Source: Actinacidiphila acididurans (GTDB taxonomy: Bacteria; Actinomycetota; Actinomycetes; Streptomycetales; Streptomycetaceae). From it: a stretch of DNA of 64,000 nucleotides. This document shows, one piece after another, positions 17,019-25,819 of the stretch. The position numbers and the translations under genes were made by a program. The notes under the pieces are model-generated. The model was given only the letters and a program-made list of their open reading frames with translations. It searched no databases and had not been told where the DNA came from. Within the stretch, counting starts at the first letter, position 1; each line of letters begins with the position of its first letter. The DNA lies in assembly GCF_016918855.1 (NCBI RefSeq), contig NZ_JADKYB010000031.1:33717-97716 (forward strand). Direction: 5' to 3'.

Positions 17019-18374
17019 TCAGCCGAAGACCTTCAGTTCGTAGATGCGGGTGGCGGGGTCGGTGGTCTGGGTCGGAGTGGTGACGTTCAGCCGGACGTAG
17101 CGGCCGGAGGTGCCGCTGAGGGTGTGGGTGGTGACGCCGGCCGTGTTGGCGGTGGCCTGGGCGACGGTGGTCCAGGTGGTCCCGTCGGTGGAGACCTGGA
17201 CGGTGTAGGCGCGGGTGTTCCAGGACGCGGACTCACCGCCCGCACTGGCGTGGTCGATCTCCAGGCCGGTCAGGGCGTGCGAGGCGCCGAGGTCGACGGT
17301 GAGCTGGGCGGGCGAGGACAGGGAGCAGAACTTGTCGCTGTTCCCGCCGCTGACGCTGCCGTTGACGGCCTTGTCCGGGGTCTCGCTGCTGTTGCAGGGG
17401 GTGCTGCCGGTGGCGGACTTGTTGAGGGCGAGGTCGGTCGGACCGGTGCTGCCGCCGTTCATGGCCGAGCTCACCGAGGCCGCCCACTGCCAGGGCGCCG
17501 AGGTGCCGCCGGGCAGGGAGTTGAAGTACTCCCAGCCCGCGACGCCGCCGAAGGTCGGGTACTTGGCGGTCAGCGAGGAGAGCGTGGAGTTCAGGGTGGT
17601 CGGATCGACGTATCCGCTGCCGCAGTTGGCGGGGTTGGTGAGGGTGCCGGCGACGACCTTGTCGGCGGGGACCACCCCGTGGGCGATGATCGCGTCGTAG
17701 CCGCTGGTGGAGCTCAGCGAGCCCCAGCCGCAGTAGAACTGGGCGTTGAACCAGGCGATGGAGCTCGCCCGGTCCCGGTAGAGCTGGTCGTAGCTGAAGC
17801 CGGAGAGGTTGCCGCCGCCGCTGAGCGCCGTGGCCACCGGCGCGAGGGTGACGATGAAGCCGGCGCCGAAGTCCGTGTGGAGCTGGTCGATGAGGTGCTC
17901 GATGCCGCCGAGGGACATGGACTCCTCGACGTCCAGGTCCAGGCCGTTCAAGTGGTACGTGGACACCACGTTCTTCAGCAGCGGGTAGTAGGTGGAGAAG
18001 GCGGTGTCCAGGCGCTGGAAGCTGCCGGCCGCCGCGCCGCCGACCATGCCGATCGCGTGCACGCCCTTGGCCTGCATCGCGGCGACGTCGGTCCACATCT
18101 GGCTGAACTTCGGGTCGCCGGGCGGGTCGTCGTTGAGATGGACCGAGCCGTCGCTGTTGAGGTGGAAGGCGCCGATGAGCAGGTCGGTGGCGCCCGTGGC
18201 GTGGTCGGTCAGGCCGAGCGGGGAGACGTACGTGCCGTTCGTGTACTGGGTCTGGTAGTAGATCACGACCCTTTTGCCGCTCGCCGCGCTTGCCGGGCTC
18301 ACCCCGCCCAGCAGTGCGGCTGTGGCCGCGACCACCGCCGCCACCAGGCAGGTGAGTGCTCTTCTGACAGTCAT
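17019..18374 (-). CDS. Secreted GH18 glycosidase with C-terminal discoidin/CBM32-like domain
   Basis: 451 residues. Sec signal peptide MTVRRALTCLVAAVVAATAA with cleavage near ASAAS. GH18 barrel ~35-300 with the catalytic DxDxE in LNGLDLDVEES (Asp146, Asp148, Glu150) preceded by GMVGGAAAGSF. A Gly/Thr linker leads to an F5/8-type C domain (~315-451: LALNKSATGSTPCNSSE, DLGASHALTGLEIDHA, GRYVRLNVTTPT). It could be a chitinase or an endo-beta-N-acetylglucosaminidase; the sequence does not decide. AAGGAGG lies five bases before ATG 18374. The intergenic palindrome at 18519-18532 may control it. Confidence 0.88.
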   Translation of the reverse strand: MTVRRALTCLVAAVVAATAALLGGVSPASAASGKRVVIYYQTQYTNGTYVSPLGLTDHATGATDLLIGAFHLNSDGSVHLNDDPPGDPKFSQMWTDVAAMQAKGVHAIGMVGGAAAGSFQRLDTAFSTYYPLLKNVVSTYHLNGLDLDVEESMSLGGIEHLIDQLHTDFGAGFIVTLAPVATALSGGGNLSGFSYDQLYRDRASSIAWFNAQFYCGWGSLSSTSGYDAIIAHGVVPADKVVAGTLTNPANCGSGYVDPTTLNSTLSSLTAKYPTFGGVAGWEYFNSLPGGTSAPWQWAASVSSAMNGGSTGPTDLALNKSATGSTPCNSSETPDKAVNGSVSGGNSDKFCSLSSPAQLTVDLGASHALTGLEIDHASAGGESASWNTRAYTVQVSTDGTTWTTVAQATANTAGVTTHTLSGTSGRYVRLNVTTPTQTTDPATRIYELKVFG

Positions 18375-18518
18375 GCTGGCCTCCTTGGCCGTCGCCCGGG
18401 GGTGCTCACGCTGTCTCGCGTTCCGCCGCGCGGCGGCCGGCGGGCATGCGGGCCGGCGGCCGGGGCGGAGGAGGGCCGGGGGTGCTCGGCCGCGGCGGCG
18501 CGGCGCCCCGGACCCGGT

Positions 18519-18532
18519 TGACAATGTTGTCA
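18519..18532. promoter_or_regulatory. LacI-like palindrome TGACAA-TG-TTGTCA
   Basis: A perfect 6-bp-arm palindrome in the 306-bp gap between the GH18 gene (minus) and the aldo/keto reductase gene (plus). It resembles streptomycete LacI-family sites of the TGACAACGTTGTCA type. It also contains TTGACA (18518-18523) but no good -10 follows. No LacI gene is in the window. The remainder of the gap shows no gene. Confidence 0.5.
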
Positions 18533-18680
18533 TCGATGCTGCTGGTGTTGTAGAGGCCGGTGGCGGCCATGGCGTCGCGCCCGCGGCCGGCGTCACGGGG
18601 TGCGGGAAGGACGCACAGCACCGGGACGTAGGCTGATCGCCGGTCGGACGGGGGAAGCACGTCGGACGGAGGGATGCAGC

Positions 18681-19652
<972 letters not shown>

Positions 19653-19673
19653 GCCGGCCCCAGCGCGGGGCGC

Positions 19674-19723
19674 TGCCTCTTTGCCCTCTTTGCCTCTGAG
19701 GCAAAATTTTTGCCTCAGAGGCA
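19674..19723. promoter_or_regulatory. Long palindromic operator array before the XRE-cupin gene
   Basis: Two 13-bp palindromes, TGCCTC-T-GAGGCA (19691-19703) and TGCCTC-A-GAGGCA (19711-19723), are themselves mirror images, so 19691-19723 forms one perfect 33-bp palindrome centred on 19707. Two further half-sites, TGCCTCT (19674-19680) and the variant TTGCCCTCT, extend the array leftward at about 8-9-bp spacing. It lies 21 bp before the XRE-cupin ATG. The AT-rich centre argues against a terminator for the upstream gene. Confidence 0.8.
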
Positions 19724-19744
19724 CGGGCGCTGTTCCATGGAGGC

Positions 19745-20386
19745 ATGGAAACCCTCGGTGCTCCTGACACCGCCCCCGCCGCCGAGGCGGCGGAGCTGGT
19801 CCTCGCTCCCCGGCTGCGGGAGCGCCGGCTGGCCGCCGGAATGACGCTGGAGGCGGCCGCCCGGCGCGCGGGGCTGTCGCCCGCCCACCTGTCGAGGCTG
19901 GAGTCCGGGCTGCGGCAGCCGTCGCTGCCGATGCTGCTGGGACTGGCCCGCATGTACGGGACCACGGTGTCCGATCTGCTGGGCGAGACCTCGGCCGAGC
20001 CCGATCCCATCGTACGCGGCGCGGAGATGACGCCGGTGCCCGCCGGCGGCTGGACGTACTGGCGGGCCGGCGGCACCGGGCGCGCGATGCAGGCCCTGCG
20101 GCTGCACATCCCGGCGGGCGCCCAGCGCGCCCTGGTCCGGGTGCACCCCGGCGAGGAGTGGCTGTACGTCACCGCCGGGACTCTGGAACTGGTCCTCGGC
20201 GAGCGCACCCACACGCTCGACGCCGGGGACGGCGCGCACTTCGATTCCCTGGTCCCCCACCGGCTGGCCGCCGCGGGCGCCCCCGGGGTCGACCTGCTGT
20301 TCGTCCACACCCTCATGCAGAGCGACGCCGCGGCCTTGTGCATCGGGGCGCCCGAAGCCATTCGGATGCGAGGAGAGCGATCATGA
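19745..20386 (+). CDS. XRE-family regulator with C-terminal cupin domain
   Basis: 213 residues. Helix-turn-helix at ~20-75 (LRERRLAAGMTLEAAARRAG, LSPAHLSRLESGLRQPSLPM), then a cupin (~110-185: HPGEEWLYVTAGTLELVLGE, HFDSLVPHRL). XRE-cupin regulators typically control catabolic or transport genes in response to a small ligand bound in the cupin. GGAGGC just before ATG 19745. The ATGA overlap with the next small membrane protein gene shows coupling. The 33-bp palindrome immediately upstream is the likely autoregulatory site. Confidence 0.92.
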   Translation: METLGAPDTAPAAEAAELVLAPRLRERRLAAGMTLEAAARRAGLSPAHLSRLESGLRQPSLPMLLGLARMYGTTVSDLLGETSAEPDPIVRGAEMTPVPAGGWTYWRAGGTGRAMQALRLHIPAGAQRALVRVHPGEEWLYVTAGTLELVLGERTHTLDAGDGAHFDSLVPHRLAAAGAPGVDLLFVHTLMQSDAAALCIGAPEAIRMRGERS

Positions 20387-20577
20387 CCACGCCGAGCACG
20401 CCCCACGACACCCCGCCGGCCACCCCGCAGGTCACCGCGCACGTCCAGCCCACCACCAACGGCGACGAGAAGCAGAAGGAACGCGGCGCCATCACGCGCG
20501 TCCTGATCTACGTGGTGGCCGCGCACCTGATGGCCTTCTACCTGTTCCTGATGTTCACGGTCATCGGCAAGCGCTGA
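20383..20577 (+). CDS. Small single-pass membrane protein (DUF6126-like)
   Basis: 64 residues: a hydrophilic Thr/Pro-rich N-terminus, a basic KQKERGAITR stretch, then one transmembrane helix (VLIYVVAAHLMAFYLFLMF) and a short tail GKR. The ATG overlaps the stop of the XRE-cupin gene (ATGA). Small one-helix proteins of this type are frequently found directly behind XRE-cupin regulators in streptomycetes and resemble the DUF6126 family from memory; the assignment is tentative. A role as membrane partner or output of the regulator is inference. Confidence 0.8.
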   Translation: MTTPSTPHDTPPATPQVTAHVQPTTNGDEKQKERGAITRVLIYVVAAHLMAFYLFLMFTVIGKR

Positions 20578-20595
20578 CGACAAGGCCCCCGAACT

Positions 20596-20641
20596 GCGGG
20601 TGGCCGCCGGCCGGAACCCCCGTCCGCCGGCGGCCACCCGC
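20596..20641. terminator. 16-bp-stem hairpin terminator
   Basis: GCGGGTGGCCGCCGGC (20596-20611) pairs perfectly with GCCGGCGGCCACCCGC (20626-20641) around a 14-base loop, between the convergent small membrane protein gene and the RNase H gene. Likely works for both strands. Confidence 0.88.
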
Positions 20642-20654
20642 TCGTGTACGACGG

Positions 20655-21398
20655 TCAGCGGCAGTCCGGGTGCCCCCACCCCTCGTCGTTCCGCGCGATC
20701 AGCTCCCCCGCCGCGTACGAGCGCCCGCACCGGCAGCGGCCCGGGTACTTCGCCTTGAGCGTGCGGGCCGGGCCGCCGGACGCCCCGCCCGCACCGCCTC
20801 CGGACCGGCCGGCGCCTCCCGAGGACGACGATCCGCCGGACGCCCGCCGCGTACCGGCCGCTTTACGGGCGCCGCCGCCGGCCTTGGGCGACGTCGCCGA
20901 CGCGGGCGGCTCGGGCGAGCCGAGGTCACTGCCGGCCGGCTCCTGGACGACGGCGGCGTGACTGGCGGCGCGGTCCGCGAAGTCATTGAGCCGGTCGCCG
21001 CCGACCTGGTGCGCGGGTACGTACCGGAACTCCACGTCCCGGCCGGTGAGCAGCGCGTCGATGCGCACCACGAGTTCCTGGTTGGCCACCGGCTTGCCGG
21101 CGGCGGTCTTCCACCCCTTGCGCTTCCAGTTGGGCAGCCAGGTGGTCACCGCGTTCATGGCGTACTGCGAGTCCATCCGGATCTGCACCGGCCGGCCGGG
21201 GTCCACAGCCGACAGCAGCCGCTCCAGGGCGGTCAGCTCGGCGACGTTGTTGGTCGCCACGCCCAGCGGGCCCGCCTCCCACCGGTCCGGCTCGCCCCGC
21301 TCGTCGGCGATCACATATGCCCAGGCCGCTCGGCCCGGATTACCCTTCGACGCCCCGTCACACGCGGCGATGATGCGCTCAACCACAGCACCGATCAT
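20655..21398 (-). CDS. Ribonuclease HI-family protein with C-terminal zinc-ribbon-like tail
   Basis: 247 residues. The N-terminal ~145 residues are an RNase HI fold: Asp14 in AACDGASKGNPG, Glu54 in NNVAELTALE and Asp76 in IRMDSQYAMN are the metal ligands, with VPAHQVGGDRLNDFADRAA near the end of the domain. A Gly/Ser-rich linker (~165-210) follows, then RCRCGRSYAAGELIAR and WGHPDCR, a Cys-x-Cys...His-x2-Cys candidate zinc site found in streptomycete proteins of this kind. It should cleave RNA in RNA-DNA hybrids. Start ATG 21398; in-frame GTG codons shortly downstream are alternatives. Confidence 0.9.
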   Translation of the reverse strand: MIGAVVERIIAACDGASKGNPGRAAWAYVIADERGEPDRWEAGPLGVATNNVAELTALERLLSAVDPGRPVQIRMDSQYAMNAVTTWLPNWKRKGWKTAAGKPVANQELVVRIDALLTGRDVEFRYVPAHQVGGDRLNDFADRAASHAAVVQEPAGSDLGSPEPPASATSPKAGGGARKAAGTRRASGGSSSSGGAGRSGGGAGGASGGPARTLKAKYPGRCRCGRSYAAGELIARNDEGWGHPDCR

Positions 21399-21503
21399 GC
21401 CAAGTCACCGCACCGATGAGCACATCGCCCCGGGGCGGGCGGCAACACCGCAGGCCGGAGGGCCTGCGCAGGGATACGGGCGTGACGGGTGGTGCGCCAG
21501 GGG

Positions 21504-21563
21504 TTGACGGACCGTGCCGGTGCGGGCATTTTGGTCCCGCACATGTAAGGAAACCTTCCTAAC
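21504..21563 (+). promoter_or_regulatory. GH75 chitosanase promoter with CsnR-like operator
   Basis: TTGACG (21504-21509), a 17-base spacer and CATTTT (21527-21532) form a promoter. Thirteen bases after the -10 begins GTAAGGAA-ACC-TTCCTAAC (21545-21563), a palindrome with one arm mismatch. The same 19-bp element occurs before the GH8 chitosanase gene at 29169-29187. It resembles the repressor box described for streptomycete chitosanase genes (CsnR); that identity is from memory. Confidence 0.8.
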
Positions 21564-21579
21564 AAAGGAGCATCCCCCC

Positions 21580-22278
21580 ATGCGCCGTCGTCTGATCGTC
21601 GCGCTCCTGGTGACCGCGACCGTCCCCTTCGCCGCCGCCGATCCGGCCCTGGCCGGCACCCGCGCGGCGGCCCGCCCGCACAGCGCGCAGGAGGGGTCGG
21701 TCAGCGCCGCGGCGCTGCTGGCCAAGGTCACGTCCTGCTCGCAGATCTCCAACGGCAAGTACAAGACCGACGACGAGACGTCCGCGACGATTCCGGTGTG
21801 CGGCAAGAACGGCGCCGTGTTCTGGAAGGCCGACATGGACATCGACTGCGACGGCCAGGTCACCACGCAGTGCAACGCCGACACCGACCCGTGGTTCCAG
21901 GACGACACCGCCTTCCAGCAGTCCAACGGCAAGCCGCTGAGCTCGGCCGCCCTGCCCTACGTCGTGGTGCCCAGCGCCAGCAGCATCTGGAAGTACTCCT
22001 CGTCCGGGATCAAGGGCGGCGGGATCGTCGCGGTGATCTACAACAACAAGGTGGAGTACGCGGTGGTCGGCGACACCGGGCCGACGCAGATCATCGGCGA
22101 GGCGTCGTACGCCACCGCCCAGGCGCTCGGCATCGACCCCGACCCGGAGTTCGGCGGCGCGGACTCCGGCGTGACCTACATCCTGTTCCAGAACTCGCAG
22201 GCCAGCCCGATCGAGAGCCACAGCGACGCGGTGACCAAGGGGCAGACGCTGGCGCAGCAGTTCATCAACAGCAACTGA
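21580..22278 (+). CDS. Secreted GH75 chitosanase
   Basis: 232 residues. Sec signal peptide (MRRRLIVALLVTATVPFAAA, cleavage near ALAGT). Mature part is a single GH75 domain: TSCSQISNGKYKTDD, the acidic signature KADMDIDCDGQ (Asp85-Asp91) that carries catalytic carboxylates, SSGIKGGGIVAVIYNNKVEYA and DTGPTQIIGEASYA. It endo-hydrolyses chitosan outside the cell. AAAGGAG precedes ATG 21580. Promoter and operator are recorded separately. No chitosan-oligomer uptake genes are adjacent. Confidence 0.93.
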   Translation: MRRRLIVALLVTATVPFAAADPALAGTRAAARPHSAQEGSVSAAALLAKVTSCSQISNGKYKTDDETSATIPVCGKNGAVFWKADMDIDCDGQVTTQCNADTDPWFQDDTAFQQSNGKPLSSAALPYVVVPSASSIWKYSSSGIKGGGIVAVIYNNKVEYAVVGDTGPTQIIGEASYATAQALGIDPDPEFGGADSGVTYILFQNSQASPIESHSDAVTKGQTLAQQFINSN

Positions 22279-22392
22279 CGCCGGGCGTTCATCGGCGCCC
22301 TCTGCGCGTGCGAGGCGCGCGGTCCCGGCGGAGCATGGAACGGATGGGAACCGACGGGACGAGCGGATCGGACGCGGGGCGAGAGGGCGCCG

Positions 22393-24270
22393 ATGGGCAG
22401 GGCAGAGGACGGTCCGGCGGGCGATCCGCCGGACTCCGCCGAGCTCCGGCAGATCGAGGCGCTGAACCACATCGGACCTGCGTCCACGCGGCAGGCCGGA
22501 GCGGCCTCGCGGGCGCCGGACGGGCGGGCCTCCCCCAGGCGGCGTGACTCCGACGTGCTCGCGGCCGGGCACGACCTGGCCGAGTCGGACTCCCTGGCCG
22601 ACGCGCTGCGGACGCTGGTACGGCTGCGGACCCCGGACTTCCCGCTCGAGGGGCTGGTGGTCTTCGGGGTCACCGAGAAGTTCCTGAACACGCTCGGCCA
22701 GTACGGATACCGCAGCACCGGCGCCGAGTCGATGTTCCGGATGCCGGTGACGACCCGGCATCCGGCGACCGAGGTGGTCGACACCGGCCGGCCGGTGTAT
22801 CTGCCCACGGCGGGCGAGTACCGGGCCCGCTTCCCGGACATCTGGCACCTGGTCGCCCGGCACGGCCGCAACGCGTGGGCGTTCCTGCCGCTGGTGGTCT
22901 CGGGCCGGCTGACCGGCGTGCTGCTGGCGGCCTTCGGCACGCAGATGGACTTCGCCGAGGACGTACGCGAGCTGCTGGCGCAGGCGGCCGGGCTGGTCGC
23001 GCAGGCGCTGGAGCGGACCCGGACCAGCAGCGCGGAACTCGCCCTCTCGCGCGGCCTGCGGCGCAGCATGGGGGCGGCCGAACCGGCCGAGCCGGGGCTG
23101 AGCGTGGCCACCCGGTACATCCCCACCGGCGGCGGGCTGGTGGTCGGCGGCGACTGGTACGACGTGATCAACCTGCCCGGCGAACGGCTCGCCCTGGTCA
23201 TCGGGGACGTGGAGGGCCACGACGTGCACGCGGCCGGGCTGATGGCGCAGTTGCGGACGGCCGTGCACGCGTACGCGGCGGAAGGCCACCGGCCGGACGC
23301 CGTGCTGGCCCGCACCTCGCGCTTCCTGACCGCACTGGACGAGGACCGCTACGCGACCTGCCTGTACATCGAGGCGGAGCCGGCCACCGGGATGCTGCAC
23401 ATCGCCCGGGCCGGCCACCCGCACCCGGTGCTGCGGCTGCCCGACGGCACCTGCATGCTCAAGCACGTCAACGGCGGGCTGCCGCTCGGCCTGATGCCGG
23501 ACGAGCACGACTACCCGGTCACCGACCTGGAGCTGCGGCCGGGCGAGATCATGATGCTGTGCACCGACGGGCTGATCGAGACCGGCGGGCACGACATGTT
23601 CAGCGGCTGGATCCGGGTCCGCGACGCCATGACGCCCGGGCCCACCGAGGACCTGGAGGGCATCGCGGACCGGCTGATCCAGGCCGTGCACCGGCCGCCG
23701 ACCCGCTACGGCGGCCCGGACGGCGACCCCACCGGGCACGTACCGCAGGACCCGGACCGGCGGGCGCGCCACTCGCCGCGCAACGAGGACGACATCGCGC
23801 TCCTGCTGCTGCGCCGGGACACCCCGGTGTCCCGGCCGGAGATGCCCGAACGGCAGCTCGTCCTGACCATCGGGCAGGACGAGGGGCAGGGGCTGGCCGA
23901 GGCGCGGGCGGAGCTGGTCGCGCTGCTGCACGACTGGACGCAGCCGGACCAGGTGGACACCGCGGTGCTGCTGGCCTCGGAGCTGGTGGGCAATGTCCTG
24001 GTGCACACCGACCAGACGGCGGCGCTGACCGCGTCCGTGTCCGGCGAGCCGGGCCGGCGCCACCTGCTGGTGGAGGTCACCGACCACGGCGACGAACTGC
24101 CGCACCAGCGCACCCCGGGCGAACTCGCCTCCTCCGGCCGCGGGCTGATGCTGCTGGACATCCTGTCCGAGGAGTGGAGTGTACGGCCGGAGTCCGCGGG
24201 CAAGACGGTGTGGTTCCGGCTGGCCGAGGCGAACGGGCAGGTGAACGGACAGCAGCCGCCGGACGTGTGA
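22393..24270 (+). CDS. GAF-SpoIIE phosphatase with C-terminal HATPase domain
   Basis: 625 residues. GAF-like domain ~55-205 (VVFGVTEKFLNTLGQYGY, HGRNAWAFLPLVVSGRLTG), SpoIIE/PP2C phosphatase ~235-475 (GGDWYDVINLPGE, VIGDVEGHDV, CTDGLIE, NEDDIALLLLRR supply the metal-binding Asp residues) and HATPase ~495-615 (LLASELVGNVLVHT, VTDHGDELP, GRGLMLLDIL). It lacks the PAS and Asp/Arg stretch of the 6-8 kb paralogue. Such proteins dephosphorylate STAS-domain anti-anti-sigma factors; none is encoded nearby. GAGAGGGCG lies upstream of ATG 22393. It ends 39 bp before the convergent NDH-2 gene. Confidence 0.92.
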   Translation: MGRAEDGPAGDPPDSAELRQIEALNHIGPASTRQAGAASRAPDGRASPRRRDSDVLAAGHDLAESDSLADALRTLVRLRTPDFPLEGLVVFGVTEKFLNTLGQYGYRSTGAESMFRMPVTTRHPATEVVDTGRPVYLPTAGEYRARFPDIWHLVARHGRNAWAFLPLVVSGRLTGVLLAAFGTQMDFAEDVRELLAQAAGLVAQALERTRTSSAELALSRGLRRSMGAAEPAEPGLSVATRYIPTGGGLVVGGDWYDVINLPGERLALVIGDVEGHDVHAAGLMAQLRTAVHAYAAEGHRPDAVLARTSRFLTALDEDRYATCLYIEAEPATGMLHIARAGHPHPVLRLPDGTCMLKHVNGGLPLGLMPDEHDYPVTDLELRPGEIMMLCTDGLIETGGHDMFSGWIRVRDAMTPGPTEDLEGIADRLIQAVHRPPTRYGGPDGDPTGHVPQDPDRRARHSPRNEDDIALLLLRRDTPVSRPEMPERQLVLTIGQDEGQGLAEARAELVALLHDWTQPDQVDTAVLLASELVGNVLVHTDQTAALTASVSGEPGRRHLLVEVTDHGDELPHQRTPGELASSGRGLMLLDILSEEWSVRPESAGKTVWFRLAEANGQVNGQQPPDV

Positions 24271-24309
24271 GCGGGCACGGCGGCTCGCGACCGGCTGCGG
24301 CTCCCCCGC

Positions 24310-25674
24310 TCAGGGCTCGGTGTGCCCGCTTCCGACCGTCCGCTCCCGGATCTGCTCGGGGGTGAGATAGGCGTCGGTGTACTCGAAGTCGCGCAGGGTG
24401 GCGGGGGTGCGGGACTGGAAGCCGGTACGGACGAAGTCGTCGCCGGCGACAGCGTTGAGCAGCCAGTTGGTGAGCACCCGGGTCTTGGCGACGTTGGTCC
24501 GCAGCGCCGACCAGTGGTAGCCGCGGGCCACGGCCTGGGCCGGCAGTCCGCGCAGCTCGATGCCGAGCGGCTTGGAGACCGCGTCCCGGCCGCCGAGGTC
24601 GACCACCAGCCCGAGGTCCTTGTGGACGTACGGCTGGAGCGGCCGGTGGCGCAGGGTGGCGATGATGTTGTCGGCGACCTTGCGGCCCTGGCGCATGGCG
24701 TGCTGGGCGGTGGGCGGGCAGACGGCGTCCTCGCCGGTGGCCAGGTCCGGGACGGCGGCGGCGTCGCCGAGCGCGAAGACCCCGTCGAAGCCGGGCAGGG
24801 TCATCTCGGCGGTGACCGCGAGCCGGCCGCGTACGGTCTCCGCGCCGAGGGTGGCCACCAGGGGGCTCGCCGCCACGCCCGCGGTCCAGATCAGGGTGCG
24901 GGTCGGGATGACCCGGCCGTCGGTGAAGGTGACCTCCTCCGGGCCGGCCTTGGCGATGGACACCCCCAGCGAGATCCGCACTCCGCGCTTGCGCAGGATC
25001 TCCTGGGCGCTCAGCCCGAGCCGCTCGCCGAGTTCGGGCATCAGCTTGGGCGCGATGTCGATCAGGTGCCACCGGATCAGGGCCGGGTCGAGCCGGGGGT
25101 AGCGCTTGACCGCGGCGCTGGTCAGCCGTTGCAGGCAGGCCGCGGTCTCGGTGCCGGCGTAGCCGCCGCCGACCACCACGAACTGCAGCCGGGAGGCGCG
25201 TTCTGCCGGGTCCTGGCTGGCGTCGGCGAGGTCGAGCTGCGATATCACGTGGTCGCGCACATACGCGGCCTCGGCCAGCGTCTTCATCCCGCGGGCGGTG
25301 TCGGTCAGGCCCGGGATGTCGAAGGTGCGGGTGATGCTGCCGGGGGCCAGCACGATGTAGTCGTACGACTCGTTCACCAGCTCGCCCGTGATCTTGCGGA
25401 TCACGCACACCTTGGCCTTGGGGTCCACGCCGATCGCGCCGCCGGGGATGATCCGGGTGCGGTATTTGCGGCTGCGGCGCAGCGACACCGCGATGGACTG
25501 CGGGGTGAGCATGCCGGAGGCGACCTGCGGCAGCAGCGGCAGATAGAGCTGGTACGCGGTGGGCGACACCAGTGCGAGGTCGGCCTCGTCACTGCCGAGC
25601 CTGCGTTCCAGCCGTCGTACGCACTCCACTCCCGCGAAGCCTGCACCCACCACGAGAATCCTCGGTCGTGCCAC
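24310..25674 (-). CDS. ndh: Type II NADH dehydrogenase (NDH-2)
   Basis: 454 residues with two Rossmann motifs: FAD-binding ILVVGAGFAGVECVRRLE at the start and NADH-binding FVVVGGGYAGTETAACLQ near residue 165, plus ALGDAAAVPD closing the FAD site and the quinone-site block CPPTAQHAMRQGRKVADNI. The C-terminus holds the amphipathic membrane-anchoring segment (LGIELRGLPAQAVARGYHW, TNWLLNAVAG). It passes electrons from NADH to menaquinone at the inner membrane face without proton pumping. GTG start at 25674. A mycobacterial-type Ndh is the closest family from memory. 145 bp of promoter space precede it. Confidence 0.93.
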   Translation of the reverse strand: MARPRILVVGAGFAGVECVRRLERRLGSDEADLALVSPTAYQLYLPLLPQVASGMLTPQSIAVSLRRSRKYRTRIIPGGAIGVDPKAKVCVIRKITGELVNESYDYIVLAPGSITRTFDIPGLTDTARGMKTLAEAAYVRDHVISQLDLADASQDPAERASRLQFVVVGGGYAGTETAACLQRLTSAAVKRYPRLDPALIRWHLIDIAPKLMPELGERLGLSAQEILRKRGVRISLGVSIAKAGPEEVTFTDGRVIPTRTLIWTAGVAASPLVATLGAETVRGRLAVTAEMTLPGFDGVFALGDAAAVPDLATGEDAVCPPTAQHAMRQGRKVADNIIATLRHRPLQPYVHKDLGLVVDLGGRDAVSKPLGIELRGLPAQAVARGYHWSALRTNVAKTRVLTNWLLNAVAGDDFVRTGFQSRTPATLRDFEYTDAYLTPEQIRERTVGSGHTEP

Positions 25675-25819
25675 GGTGTCCCGTCCCTTCTCCGGCTCAG
25701 GCGGCTGATCGTCGCCTGCCCGCCGGACTGCGGCTTCGCACATCCTGATTCCTACCCCCGCGAACGGGCCCGCGCCAGCCGGAGGACGCGACCGGGCCGG
25801 ACGGGCTCCGGCGGTACGG

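Noticed and set aside
24270..24310. Hairpin GAGCGGG / CCCGCTC between SpoIIE and NDH-2 genes
   Set aside because: The loop is too long and the stem short; not convincing as a terminator.
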